A DNA stretch of 64,000 bases, from NCBI RefSeq assembly GCF_020171465.1, contig NZ_JAIUZR010000006.1, positions 186,001-250,000 on the forward strand. Reading direction: 5' to 3'. Shown piece after piece: positions 1 through 8,605 of this stretch (position 1 is the stretch's first letter; every line of letters starts with the position of its first letter). The position numbers and the translations under genes were made by a program. Source of the stretch: Lutimonas saemankumensis. Its GTDB lineage: Bacteria > Bacteroidota > Bacteroidia > Flavobacteriales > Flavobacteriaceae. The notes beneath the pieces were generated by a model that saw only the letters and a list, made by a program, of their open reading frames with translations, was not told where the DNA came from and ran no database searches.

Positions 1-2471
1 TCCTGCCGTTTCTTATCCCGATTTTGAGTTTTGTGGTAATTGCCCTGGCGTATTTTTCTCCGGTTCTTGAAGGAAAGGAACTTTACCAATCTGATATTGC
101 ACAATTCAGGGGGATGTCAAAGGAGGTCAAGGAACACAGAGCTGAGTTTCAAGAAGAACCTTATTGGACAAACAGAGCATTTGGAGGGATGCCTACCTAT
201 CAGTTAAGTACTTACTATCCGCATGATTATGTTAAAAAAGTGGATAGTTTGCTGCGATTTTTACCCAGGCCTGCCGACTATTTGTTTTTGTATTTTCTGG
301 GATTTTTTGTTTTGTTATCTGTTCTGAAAGTGGAATGGAAATTGGCCTTTATAGGAGCGTTGGGCTTTGGTTTTTCTACCTATCTTATCATCATTCTGGG
401 TGTCGGACATAATGCCAAGGCTCATGCAATAGCCTACATGCCAATGGTATTGGCCGGATTGCTTCTGGTTTTCGATAAAAAATATTTGCAAGGATTTATC
501 CTTACAGCGGCAGCCATGGCATTGGAAATTAATGCGAGTCACCCTCAAATGACCTATTATCTGCTTTTTGCCGTACTGATCTTTGGGATCATTTATCTGA
601 TAGAAGCCTATAAGGAAAGAAAGTTGCCAGAATTTGCAGGACAAATAGGATTACTAATGGTTGCGGTAGTTTTGGCCGTTGGAGTAAATGCAACGAGTTT
701 ACTGGCAACCAAGGAATATGCGGACCATAGCACGAGGAGCCGAAGTGAATTAACCATTAATCCTGATGGCAGCCCAAAGGAGATCAGTTCAGGGCTTTCG
801 AGAGAATATATTACGCAATACAGTTTTGGGTTTCTGGAAACTTTTGACCTTTTTATCCCTCGTTTTATGGGAGGGTCCAATAATGAAAAATTAGACAAGG
901 AGAGTTATACGTACAGATTCTTGAAGGATAAGGCTGGGAGAAAACAGGCACTTAATTTTGCGGAAAATGCACCAATGTACTGGGGAGATCAGCCTATAGT
1001 AGCAGCTCCGCCTTACTTAGGTTCGGTTTTGATTTTCCTTTTTGTGCTCGGTGCCATTTTAATAAAGGGTCCGATGAAGAAATGGTTAATTGCAGTTACT
1101 GTATTTTCCATTGTTTTGAGTTGGGGGAAGAATTTCAGTTTAATAACGAATTTCTTTATTGATTACGTTCCGCTATACAATAAGTTCAGGGCAGTTTCTT
1201 CAATACAGGTTATAGCTGAACTGGCTGTTCCGCTTCTTGCCATTTTGGGATTACAAAAATTTTTAAGTGAGAATACAAAGAAGGAAGAACGCTTAAAGGC
1301 CTTTAAATGGGCAGGGATTTCAGTGGCAGGTCTGGCTCTGTTCTTTACCGCCTTTGGAGCTAATTTATTCTCGTTTGAAAGCTTTAGAGATCCTGGTTAT
1401 GAAAATATGCTGGCAGGATTATCGGATATTTTGATAGAAGACAGAAGAACCATCTTCTTTCAGGACAGTTTGCGATCCTTGGTCTATGTGGTCATAACAG
1501 CCTGTTTGTTATGGTTGTTTCTAACGGATAAAATTAAACGGAATGTTGTCATTGGAGGGATTTTGATACTTGTTGTTGTTGACCTGGTTGTTGTGGATCA
1601 GCGTTATGTCAACAATGATGATTTTATAACAAAATCAAGGCTTGAGAAGCCTTTTGATTTAAGCCCCATGCAATCTGAGATCTTAAAGGATAAAGGGCAT
1701 TACAGGGTCCTCAATTTTATGGTGGATCCTCTGAATGACGGAAGTACTTCATTTTTTCATAATTCAATCGGTGGATATCACGCTGCCAAGCCCAGAAGGT
1801 ATCAGGAACTTTATGAGTTTCAGATTGCGAGAAATAATATCGAGGTTTTAAACATGCTCAACACCAAGTATTTTATTTTTCCGGGCGAGAATAATGTTGA
1901 GAATGTTCAGTTGAATCAGGAGGCCAACGGGAATGCCTGGTTTGTTGACCAGATTGAATTTGTTGATACTGCCAATGAAGAAATAAGAGCTCTGGACAGT
2001 CTTGATACTGAGAAAGGAGTTGTGCTGACCAGAGATTTTGAGCCCGTCTTGGAGGGGAGAAGCTTTGTTAAAGACAGCACGGACAGTATTGTACTGGCCT
2101 CTTATAAAGCGAATGAAATGGTCTATGAAACAAATACCTCGTCTGATCAATTGGCTGTATTTTCTGAAATCTACTACAAAGATGGTTGGAGTGCCTATGT
2201 GGATGGAGAGCTTATTCCTCATATGAGGGCAAACTATGTGTTACGTGCAGCTGTTATTCCTGCCGGGAACCATACACTTGTATTTAAATTTGAACCAAAG
2301 GTAATTCATACAGGTAGTATCATTTCGCTTGTTTCCTACGGATTGTTATTGCTTATACCTTTGGGATGGTATTTGAAAGCCAGGAAATCTAAGAAAGGGC
2401 CAACAGATAAAGAGGGACCAACAGATAAAGAAGGACCAACAGAAAAAAATGAGTCAATTCAAGTCATATAA
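1..2471 (+). CDS. YfhO-family multi-pass membrane protein (5' partial)
   Basis: The frame is open from base 3. The first possible start, a TTG at 24, lies inside a hydrophobic helix, so the true start is upstream of the window; about 822 codons are visible. The protein has many membrane segments up to about residue 530, a soluble part of roughly 230 residues and a final membrane helix near residues 770-790, followed by a basic tail. This layout and the early YFSPVLEGKELYQSDI stretch match the YfhO family of Bacteroidota, membrane proteins associated with glycosylation of envelope polymers; the substrate is unknown. The tail consists of three copies of a GPTDKE-like repeat. The stop overlaps the next gene by 23 bp. 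Its position ahead of two glycosyltransferases and a sugar epimerase supports a role in surface glycan assembly. Confidence 0.85.
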   Translation, partial: LPFLIPILSFVVIALAYFSPVLEGKELYQSDIAQFRGMSKEVKEHRAEFQEEPYWTNRAFGGMPTYQLSTYYPHDYVKKVDSLLRFLPRPADYLFLYFLGFFVLLSVLKVEWKLAFIGALGFGFSTYLIIILGVGHNAKAHAIAYMPMVLAGLLLVFDKKYLQGFILTAAAMALEINASHPQMTYYLLFAVLIFGIIYLIEAYKERKLPEFAGQIGLLMVAVVLAVGVNATSLLATKEYADHSTRSRSELTINPDGSPKEISSGLSREYITQYSFGFLETFDLFIPRFMGGSNNEKLDKESYTYRFLKDKAGRKQALNFAENAPMYWGDQPIVAAPPYLGSVLIFLFVLGAILIKGPMKKWLIAVTVFSIVLSWGKNFSLITNFFIDYVPLYNKFRAVSSIQVIAELAVPLLAILGLQKFLSENTKKEERLKAFKWAGISVAGLALFFTAFGANLFSFESFRDPGYENMLAGLSDILIEDRRTIFFQDSLRSLVYVVITACLLWLFLTDKIKRNVVIGGILILVVVDLVVVDQRYVNNDDFITKSRLEKPFDLSPMQSEILKDKGHYRVLNFMVDPLNDGSTSFFHNSIGGYHAAKPRRYQELYEFQIARNNIEVLNMLNTKYFIFPGENNVENVQLNQEANGNAWFVDQIEFVDTANEEIRALDSLDTEKGVVLTRDFEPVLEGRSFVKDSTDSIVLASYKANEMVYETNTSSDQLAVFSEIYYKDGWSAYVDGELIPHMRANYVLRAAVIPAGNHTLVFKFEPKVIHTGSIISLVSYGLLLLIPLGWYLKARKSKKGPTDKEGPTDKEGPTEKNESIQVI
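2397..2450 (+). repeat. Three tandem 18-bp repeats
   Basis: Units start at 2397, 2415 and 2433, each beginning GGRCCAACAGA. They encode GPTDKE, GPTDKE and GPTEKN at the C-terminus of the YfhO-family protein. The unit length is a multiple of three, so copy changes would keep the frame. The last unit runs into the ATG (2449) of the next gene. Confidence 0.8.
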
Positions 2472-2979
2472 AACGATGCCAAAGAAAAGGTATGAGCATA
2501 CCTTGGAATTTTTGCAATCTGTTCTTCCGGCCCCGGCGACAATTCTTGATCTGGGCGTTAGAAATGAGCTTAGTGAAATTTTGGAAGCGCATGGCTATAA
2601 GGTGTACAACACAAAAGGCGAGGACCTGGACTTTGATTATGCCCATGTGAACAAGTACGAGGTCGATGCGGTTACAGCCTTTGAAATTTTTGAGCACCTG
2701 ATTGCTCCGTTTAATGTTCTAAATACAATTAAGGCGTCAAAATTGATAACTACTGTTCCTTTGAAATTATGGTTTGCATCTGCCTACAGAAGCAAAACCG
2801 ATAAATGGGACCGGCATTTTCATGAATTTGAAGACTGGCAGTTTGACTGGCTTTTGGAGAAATCGGGCTGGAAGATAAAAAAATATGAAAAATGGTCAAG
2901 CCCCGTCAATAAGATTGGATTCAGGCCCATACTAAGAAGGTTCACTCCTCGGTACTACGCGGTATATGCTGAAAGATAG
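2449..2979 (+). CDS. Class I SAM-dependent methyltransferase-like protein
   Basis: A 176-residue protein. Residues 29-42 (ATILDLGVRNELSE) sit where a class I methyltransferase has its glycine-rich SAM motif I, but only one glycine of the usual ExGxGxG remains. Residues 78-84 (FEIFEHL) resemble the motif near strand 4 in Methyltransf_11/23 proteins, and the HEFEDWQFDWLLEKSGW stretch matches the end of that domain. Length is short for the family, so this is a minimal or degenerate member whose catalytic competence I cannot judge. It overlaps the upstream gene by 23 bp and lies 11 bp before a glycosyltransferase. An alternative start is the ATG at 2476. The likely role is modification of a glycan precursor, by context only. 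Confidence 0.65.
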   Translation: MSQFKSYKTMPKKRYEHTLEFLQSVLPAPATILDLGVRNELSEILEAHGYKVYNTKGEDLDFDYAHVNKYEVDAVTAFEIFEHLIAPFNVLNTIKASKLITTVPLKLWFASAYRSKTDKWDRHFHEFEDWQFDWLLEKSGWKIKKYEKWSSPVNKIGFRPILRRFTPRYYAVYAER

Positions 2980-2990
2980 TTGAATTAAAA

Positions 2991-4193
2991 ATGAAAATTG
3001 GAATGATTTTAGACAAGCCCTTTCCACCCGATCCTCGGGTTGAGAATGAGGCTTTGGCTTTGATTGATTCAGGATATGAAGTCTATTTGTTTTGTCTTTC
3101 TTATCAGAAGGAGGCTGAGAGTGAGTCCTATAAAGGAATTCAAATAAAAAGATATTCAAGCAGCAGGATGGAATATAAATTTTCGGCTCTGTCTTATACG
3201 CTTCCCTTTTATCGTATGAGCCTTTCAAAGAAGATCCGGAATTTTCTGGAAGTTAATGAAATTGGTGTGATTCATATTCATGATATGGTAGCAGGAGAAG
3301 CCGTTTTGTCGGCAAATACAGGCCTAAACCTTCCGGTAATTTTAGACCTTCATGAGAATCGCCCTGAAATTATGAAGTACTATCCTCATCTGAATAAGTT
3401 TCCTGGAAACCTGCTTATTTCTCCTGGAAAATGGAGAAAAAAAGAAGGGGAACTGGTGAAAAAGGTTACAAAAACCATAGTTGTAACAGATGAGTCAAAA
3501 AAGGAATTGACAGAGCGGTTGGGAATTTCTTCTGATCGCGTCGCTGTGGTTCCTAATACGGTAAAAGAAGGCTTCTATCAGGATTATGTCCTGGATGGTT
3601 CAATTGTGAAAAGGTACGAAGGTAAATTCGTAATCCTTTATCTTGGGGATACGGGCCTTCGCCGTGGATTATTATCTGTCATCGAGGCGGTGGCAAATAT
3701 TGTACATGGTCAACATTTAAAGCAAAAATTAAAGCTGGTTATCGTGGGTAGTAATTCCACGGATCAGATTTTAAAAAATAAGGTGGAAGAACTGGGAATT
3801 CAGGAATATGTCGATTTTGAAGGATGGCAGGAACCCAATACCTTTCAAAGTTATTTAAAAGTGGCACGGATAGGAGTCTCACCATTGCACAGGAACCTTC
3901 ATCATGATACAACCTATGCCAATAAATTGTTTCAGTATATGAGTTTTGGGGTGCCCGTTGTTGCAAGTGATGCGAAAGCTCAAAAGCATCTGGTGGAAAG
4001 AGCAAAGAGCGGACTTATCCATAAGGAAAAGGATATAAAAGATTTAGAAGAAAAAATAAGACAGCTTTTAAAAAATGATGACCTTGCGAGCGAATTGGGA
4101 AGCAACGGTCAAAAGTTCATCAAGAACAAATTTTCATGGGAAATGGTCTCGAGTGAACTGAAGAACTTATATTTGGAATTTGAATCATCTTGA
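2991..4193 (+). CDS. Glycosyltransferase family 4 protein
   Basis: A 400-residue GT-B fold glycosyltransferase. The N-terminal acceptor domain opens with MKIGMILDKPFPPDPRVENE, the usual start of GT4 enzymes (the DPRVxxEA motif). The C-terminal donor domain starts near residue 210 (ILYLGDTGLRRGL). Near residue 305 comes HHDTTYANKLFQYMSFGVPV, the nucleotide-sugar binding region where the EX7E motif lies in this family. It probably transfers a sugar from a nucleotide donor to a lipid-linked glycan at the inner face of the membrane; neither sugar is identifiable. Its stop TGA overlaps the TTG start of the next glycosyltransferase. Confidence 0.88.
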   Translation: MKIGMILDKPFPPDPRVENEALALIDSGYEVYLFCLSYQKEAESESYKGIQIKRYSSSRMEYKFSALSYTLPFYRMSLSKKIRNFLEVNEIGVIHIHDMVAGEAVLSANTGLNLPVILDLHENRPEIMKYYPHLNKFPGNLLISPGKWRKKEGELVKKVTKTIVVTDESKKELTERLGISSDRVAVVPNTVKEGFYQDYVLDGSIVKRYEGKFVILYLGDTGLRRGLLSVIEAVANIVHGQHLKQKLKLVIVGSNSTDQILKNKVEELGIQEYVDFEGWQEPNTFQSYLKVARIGVSPLHRNLHHDTTYANKLFQYMSFGVPVVASDAKAQKHLVERAKSGLIHKEKDIKDLEEKIRQLLKNDDLASELGSNGQKFIKNKFSWEMVSSELKNLYLEFESS

Positions 4194-5461
4194 AAGCACT
4201 GTTGATCACATATTATTGGCCACCTGCCGGCGGAAGCGGAGTTCAGAGGTGGCTTAAGTTTGTCAAATACCTGCCTGAATTTGGGATTGAACCCGTTGTT
4301 TATACCGTTAAGGATGCCAATTATGCCATTACAGATGCGAGTTTGACTGAAGAGGTTTCACCCAAAGTAAAAGTGATTAAAGAACCGATCTGGGAGCCTA
4401 ACGATTTATTAACCAAGTTAGGTAATCAGGAGAAACAAGTGAGTGCAGGATTCCTGAGTAGTAAGCCATCTTTTGTTGGACGACAGATACAGTATATACG
4501 AGCAAATTATTTCATTCCGGATGCTCGAAAATATTGGATAAAACCATCGGTTAAAAGATTGTTGAACTACATGGCGAAGCAGTCCATAGATGTCGTTGTC
4601 ACCTCCGGCCCTCCTCATAGCCTTCATTTGATTGGGAAGGAATTAAAGGAGAAAACAGGTGTAAAGTGGATCGCCGATTTTCGGGACCCCTGGACAAACA
4701 TAGATTATTTCCATGCCCTTCCCATGACAAAAAAATCTAAAAACAAGCACTATAAACTCGAAAATGAAGTCTTGAAAAAAGCGGATGCCATAGTCGTAGT
4801 CGGTGCCTCAATGAAGAAGGAATTTGACGATCGCAATAAAAACGTACATATAATTACAAACGGTTTTGATGGAAAAATTGCGAGTGGCCAGGATAAGCTT
4901 GACAAGAAATTCAGTATTTCGCACATTGGAATGATGAACGCTGACAGAAATCCATTGATCCTTTGGGGAGTTCTAAAAGAACTGATCGTGGAATCTCCTG
5001 ATTTTGCCAAAGACCTGCAGGTTAAACTAATTGGTCAATGTGATAAGTCCGTTTTTGATAGTATTCAATCGGAAGGACTCACGGAATCGGTAAACTTTAT
5101 TTCTTATTTACCGCATAAAGAAGTGATGAATTATCAAAAAATGTCCCAAATATTGTTACTATCCGTAAATAAGGTTCCCTCGGCGAGATCAATTATCACA
5201 GGAAAGGTTTTTGAATACCTACAGAGTAACAGGCCCATCCTGGCAATAGGGCCCCTTGACGGGGATCTGGCGGATATAATAAATGATTCAGGGAGTGGCA
5301 TAATGATTGATTTTGAGGATGCAAAAGGACTTAAAGAATACATTCAGGCTTGCTATAAGAAGTTCAAATCAAATAAATTAAAGGTCAGATCGGAGCATAT
5401 TGATCGGTATCACAGGAGGAACCTTACCGAGAAACTGGCAGGGCTCATAAAAACAGTTTAG
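4190..5461 (+). CDS. Glycosyltransferase family 4 protein, TTG start
   Basis: A 423-residue glycosyltransferase. It begins MKALLITYYWPPAGGSGVQR, the conserved N-terminus of a Bacteroidota GT4-like family, and this fixes the start at a TTG that overlaps the preceding TGA as TTGA. Further motifs are IADFRDPWTN near residue 160 and a donor-site stretch, ITGKVFEYLQSNRPILAIGP, near residue 340. It is translationally coupled to the upstream GT4 gene and 45 bp before the epimerase gene. Both GTs therefore probably add successive sugars to the same polymer. No ATG close by would keep the conserved N-terminus. Confidence 0.87.
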   Translation: MKALLITYYWPPAGGSGVQRWLKFVKYLPEFGIEPVVYTVKDANYAITDASLTEEVSPKVKVIKEPIWEPNDLLTKLGNQEKQVSAGFLSSKPSFVGRQIQYIRANYFIPDARKYWIKPSVKRLLNYMAKQSIDVVVTSGPPHSLHLIGKELKEKTGVKWIADFRDPWTNIDYFHALPMTKKSKNKHYKLENEVLKKADAIVVVGASMKKEFDDRNKNVHIITNGFDGKIASGQDKLDKKFSISHIGMMNADRNPLILWGVLKELIVESPDFAKDLQVKLIGQCDKSVFDSIQSEGLTESVNFISYLPHKEVMNYQKMSQILLLSVNKVPSARSIITGKVFEYLQSNRPILAIGPLDGDLADIINDSGSGIMIDFEDAKGLKEYIQACYKKFKSNKLKVRSEHIDRYHRRNLTEKLAGLIKTV

Positions 5462-5506
5462 GGATTTCTATTAAATGGAAGAACGAATAACAAGGTCAAT
5501 TCAAAG

Positions 5507-6595
5507 ATGAAGAAAATAGTTAGCATATTGGGAGCCAGGCCACAGTTTATAAAGGCTGCTGTGTTAAGCCGAATCATAAGAGAACAAGGGGAGTTTGCAG
5601 AGGTAATTATTCATACCGGTCAGCATTTTGATCAAAATATGAGTGATGTCTTTTTTGATGAAATGGACATTCCAAAGCCTCAGTACAACCTTGAGGTGAA
5701 TAATCTTGGCCATGGAGCAATGACAGGAAGAATGCTTGAGGGAATTGAAGAAATTCTTTTAAAAGAAAATCCCGATTTGGTTGTGGTTTATGGTGATACA
5801 AATTCTACACTTGCCGGGGCTCTTGCCGCAAAGAAACTCGGTGTCCCGGTTGCTCATGTAGAAGCAGGGCTTAGATCATTTAATATGGAAATGCCCGAAG
5901 AGGTGAACAGGATCCTTACGGATCGAATCTCTGATCTTTTGATGTGTCCAACCCAGTCCTCTGTCGCCAACTTAAAATCGGAAGGTTTTGATCATTTTGA
6001 TGCAGATATAGTTTTATCTGGTGATATTATGAAGGATTCAGTAGCGTATTACAGTGGGATGTCTTCCCAAAAATCGACTTTAATGGATCAATTATCCCTT
6101 GAAGGCAATAGTTTTGTACTGGCTACTGTGCACAGACAAGAGAATACGGATGATGTTGAAAATCTGGAGTCCATTATAACAGGCCTCAATGAGATTTCTA
6201 AATCTACCAAGGTAGTCCTGCCTATGCATCCTAGAACCAAGGCGGCAATGAGAAAATTTGGATTAAGTTTTGAGGGTTTGACCACAGATCCGTTAGGATA
6301 TTTTGATATGCTTGAGCTATTAAAGCATTGCGAAATGGTCATCACAGATAGCGGAGGACTGCAGAAAGAGGCTTATTTTAATCAAAAGCCTTGCATTATT
6401 GTACGAGAGGAAACCGAATGGGTAGAATTGGTCAGGAATCATTATGCTTCGCTCACCGGAGCAAAGGCTGGTAAAATAAAAGAGGCCTACAGTCTCTTCA
6501 AAGAAAACAAACCTGTTTTTGATCCAGGTCTTTATGGGGAAAATGCAGGAAAAACCATCTATCTGGTTATTAAAGGGTTTCTTCAGAATAAATAA
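5507..6595 (+). CDS. wecB: UDP-N-acetylglucosamine 2-epimerase (non-hydrolysing)
   Basis: A 362-residue cytosolic enzyme that interconverts UDP-GlcNAc and UDP-ManNAc. The family's motifs appear in order: GARPQFIKAA at the N-terminus, HTGQHFDQNM, VVYGDTNSTLAG, HVEAGLRSFNMEMPEEVNR, VLATVHRQENTDD and DSGGLQKEA. Length is normal for the family. It closes the glycan operon that starts upstream of the window. UDP-ManNAc is a precursor of ManNAc- or ManNAcA-containing capsules and enterobacterial-common-antigen-like polymers, so the operon probably makes such a polymer. No dehydrogenase to ManNAcA is present here. Confidence 0.95.
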   Translation: MKKIVSILGARPQFIKAAVLSRIIREQGEFAEVIIHTGQHFDQNMSDVFFDEMDIPKPQYNLEVNNLGHGAMTGRMLEGIEEILLKENPDLVVVYGDTNSTLAGALAAKKLGVPVAHVEAGLRSFNMEMPEEVNRILTDRISDLLMCPTQSSVANLKSEGFDHFDADIVLSGDIMKDSVAYYSGMSSQKSTLMDQLSLEGNSFVLATVHRQENTDDVENLESIITGLNEISKSTKVVLPMHPRTKAAMRKFGLSFEGLTTDPLGYFDMLELLKHCEMVITDSGGLQKEAYFNQKPCIIVREETEWVELVRNHYASLTGAKAGKIKEAYSLFKENKPVFDPGLYGENAGKTIYLVIKGFLQNK

Positions 6596-6913
6596 TCCAG
6601 ATGCTGGGTTTTACCTTTTATGATTCAAGATCATCAAGGGTTTCAGTCAGGCACCTCTTAATGGTTTTGAGGGTCGATTTAAAACAGTATAAACTTATCT
6701 CAATATTTACTCTATTCCATTCTTTCTGAATACCTGTAACCGCAATCATTGCAATTTGTAAACTAATAAATTGAATCTATCAATTCTAATTACATATGTA
6801 AATAAATATTCAAGTAAAAGTTATAAATTATAATTAATAATAAATTATTATTTACGTATTGAAATATTTAATTCATATTTGCAACCTAATTAATAATTAA
6901 AAGAGAAGATACG
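6596..6913. other. Intergenic region upstream of asnB
   Basis: 318 bp without a convincing gene. The left half has ordinary composition and holds a 43-codon minus-strand reading frame (6618-6749) that I cannot assign. The right half (about 6770-6900) is extremely AT-rich. A sequence one base off the -7 consensus (CATATTTG, 6874-6881) lies 32 bp before the asnB ATG, but I see no matching -33 TTG. I see no terminator hairpin after wecB. Confidence 0.5.
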
Positions 6914-8599
6914 ATGTGTGGAATAGTTTGTGCATTTGATTTAAAGGAAAAGGCAGAGGTTTTGAGGCCTCAATTGTTGGAAATGTCTAAGAGGATTCGT
7001 CACAGAGGTCCGGACTGGAGTGGGATATATAGTAATGACAAGGCTATTCTTGCTCATGAAAGACTCGCGATTGTTGATCCGGCTTCAGGAAAGCAACCTT
7101 TATACAGTGAAGATAAAAAACTGGTATTAGCTGCAAACGGTGAGATATATAATCACAGGGAATTACGTGAGCAGTTTGCCAAAGATTATAATTTTCAGAC
7201 GGAGTCAGATTGTGAGATCATCCTGGCTTTATATCAGAAAAAGGGAGTTGATTTTATTGATGATATGAATGGTATCTTCGGTTTTGCGCTATATGATGTA
7301 GAGAAAGATGAGTATTTTATTGCCCGTGATCATATTGGAATTATTCCATTGTACATAGGTTGGGATGCAAACGGAACCTTTTTTGTAGCCTCTGAGCTAA
7401 AAGCTCTTGAAGGAGTTTGTACCAAAATAGAATTGTTTCCTCCCGGATATTATTTATCAAGTAAGGATGGTGAATTGACCCGGTGGTATGACCGTGACTG
7501 GACGGAGTACGAAGCAGTAAAAGAAAATCAGACGAGCATCGATGAACTTCACGATGCCTTGGAAGCGGCGGTTCACAGACAATTGATGAGTGACGTACCT
7601 TATGGTGTTTTACTTTCCGGAGGTCTCGATTCTTCCGTTACATCAGCCCTTGCAAAAAAGTATGCCGATAAACGAGTTGAGTCAGGGGATACTCAGGAAG
7701 CCTGGTGGCCGAGACTTCATTCTTTTTCTGTAGGCCTGGAAGGATCTCCGGATCTTGCGGCGGCTCAGAAAGTAGCAGATCATATTGGAACGGTGCATCA
7801 TGAGATCAAATTCACAATTCAGGAAGGACTTGATGCTGTGCGCGACGTGATATATAACCTTGAAACTTATGATATTACAACGATTCGTGCTTCGACTCCA
7901 ATGTATCTGATGGCAAGAGTAATCAAATCCATGGGGGTAAAAATGGTACTTTCAGGAGAAGGTGCTGATGAGTTATTTGGCGGGTACTTATATTTTCACA
8001 AGGCGCCTAGCGCTGAAGAGTTTCATAAAGAAACGGTAAGAAAACTTGACAAGTTACATATGTATGACTGTTTAAGGGCTAACAAATCTCTGGCTGCCTG
8101 GGGTATTGAAGGTCGTGTTCCATTTTTGGACAAGGAGTTTATGGATGTTGCCATGCGTTTGAATCCCGAGGATAAAATGATCAACGGTGAGCGAATGGAA
8201 AAATGGGTGGTAAGGAAAGCATTTGAAAAATACCTTCCGGAAAGTGTAGCCTGGAGGCAGAAAGAGCAATTTTCTGATGGAGTAGGGTATAGCTGGATTG
8301 ACACTTTAAAGGAAATTGTGGAGCAGGAAGTGTCCGATGAGCAACTGGCCAATGCCAAATATAAGTTCCCTATTCAGACACCGACCAGTAAAGAAGAATT
8401 CTATTACAGAAGTATCTTTGCAGAGCACTTCCCGTCTGATACTGCCGCGCTATGTGTGCCTCAGGAAGCCTCTGTTGCCTGTAGTACAAAGATCGCCCTG
8501 GAATGGGATGAGAGCTTTAAAAACATGAACGACCCTTCAGGAAGAGCCGTTGCTAATGTTCATGAAGAAGCCTATGAAAAAGATGAGGCAAGTGTGTAA
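6914..8599 (+). CDS. asnB: Asparagine synthase B (glutamine-hydrolysing)
   Basis: A 561-residue enzyme that makes asparagine from aspartate, ATP and glutamine. Cys2 right after the start (MCGIVCAF) is the catalytic nucleophile of the class II glutaminase domain, and RHRGPDWSG and NGEIYNHREL follow as expected. The synthetase domain carries the ATP-binding PP-loop SGGLDSSV around residues 235-242 and SGEGADELFGGY near residue 350. Length agrees with E. coli type AsnB. Purine-rich AAGAGAAG precedes the ATG, which is not required in this phylum. The gene is monocistronic and convergent with the TonB receptor gene, with 6 bp between the stops. Confidence 0.96.
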   Translation: MCGIVCAFDLKEKAEVLRPQLLEMSKRIRHRGPDWSGIYSNDKAILAHERLAIVDPASGKQPLYSEDKKLVLAANGEIYNHRELREQFAKDYNFQTESDCEIILALYQKKGVDFIDDMNGIFGFALYDVEKDEYFIARDHIGIIPLYIGWDANGTFFVASELKALEGVCTKIELFPPGYYLSSKDGELTRWYDRDWTEYEAVKENQTSIDELHDALEAAVHRQLMSDVPYGVLLSGGLDSSVTSALAKKYADKRVESGDTQEAWWPRLHSFSVGLEGSPDLAAAQKVADHIGTVHHEIKFTIQEGLDAVRDVIYNLETYDITTIRASTPMYLMARVIKSMGVKMVLSGEGADELFGGYLYFHKAPSAEEFHKETVRKLDKLHMYDCLRANKSLAAWGIEGRVPFLDKEFMDVAMRLNPEDKMINGERMEKWVVRKAFEKYLPESVAWRQKEQFSDGVGYSWIDTLKEIVEQEVSDEQLANAKYKFPIQTPTSKEEFYYRSIFAEHFPSDTAALCVPQEASVACSTKIALEWDESFKNMNDPSGRAVANVHEEAYEKDEASV

Positions 8600-8605
8600 T
8601 CGATT

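Noticed and set aside
24-26. TTG at 24 as start of the YfhO-family gene
   Set aside because: The frame stays open to base 3 and the TTG lies within the first membrane helix; the gene is cut by the window edge.
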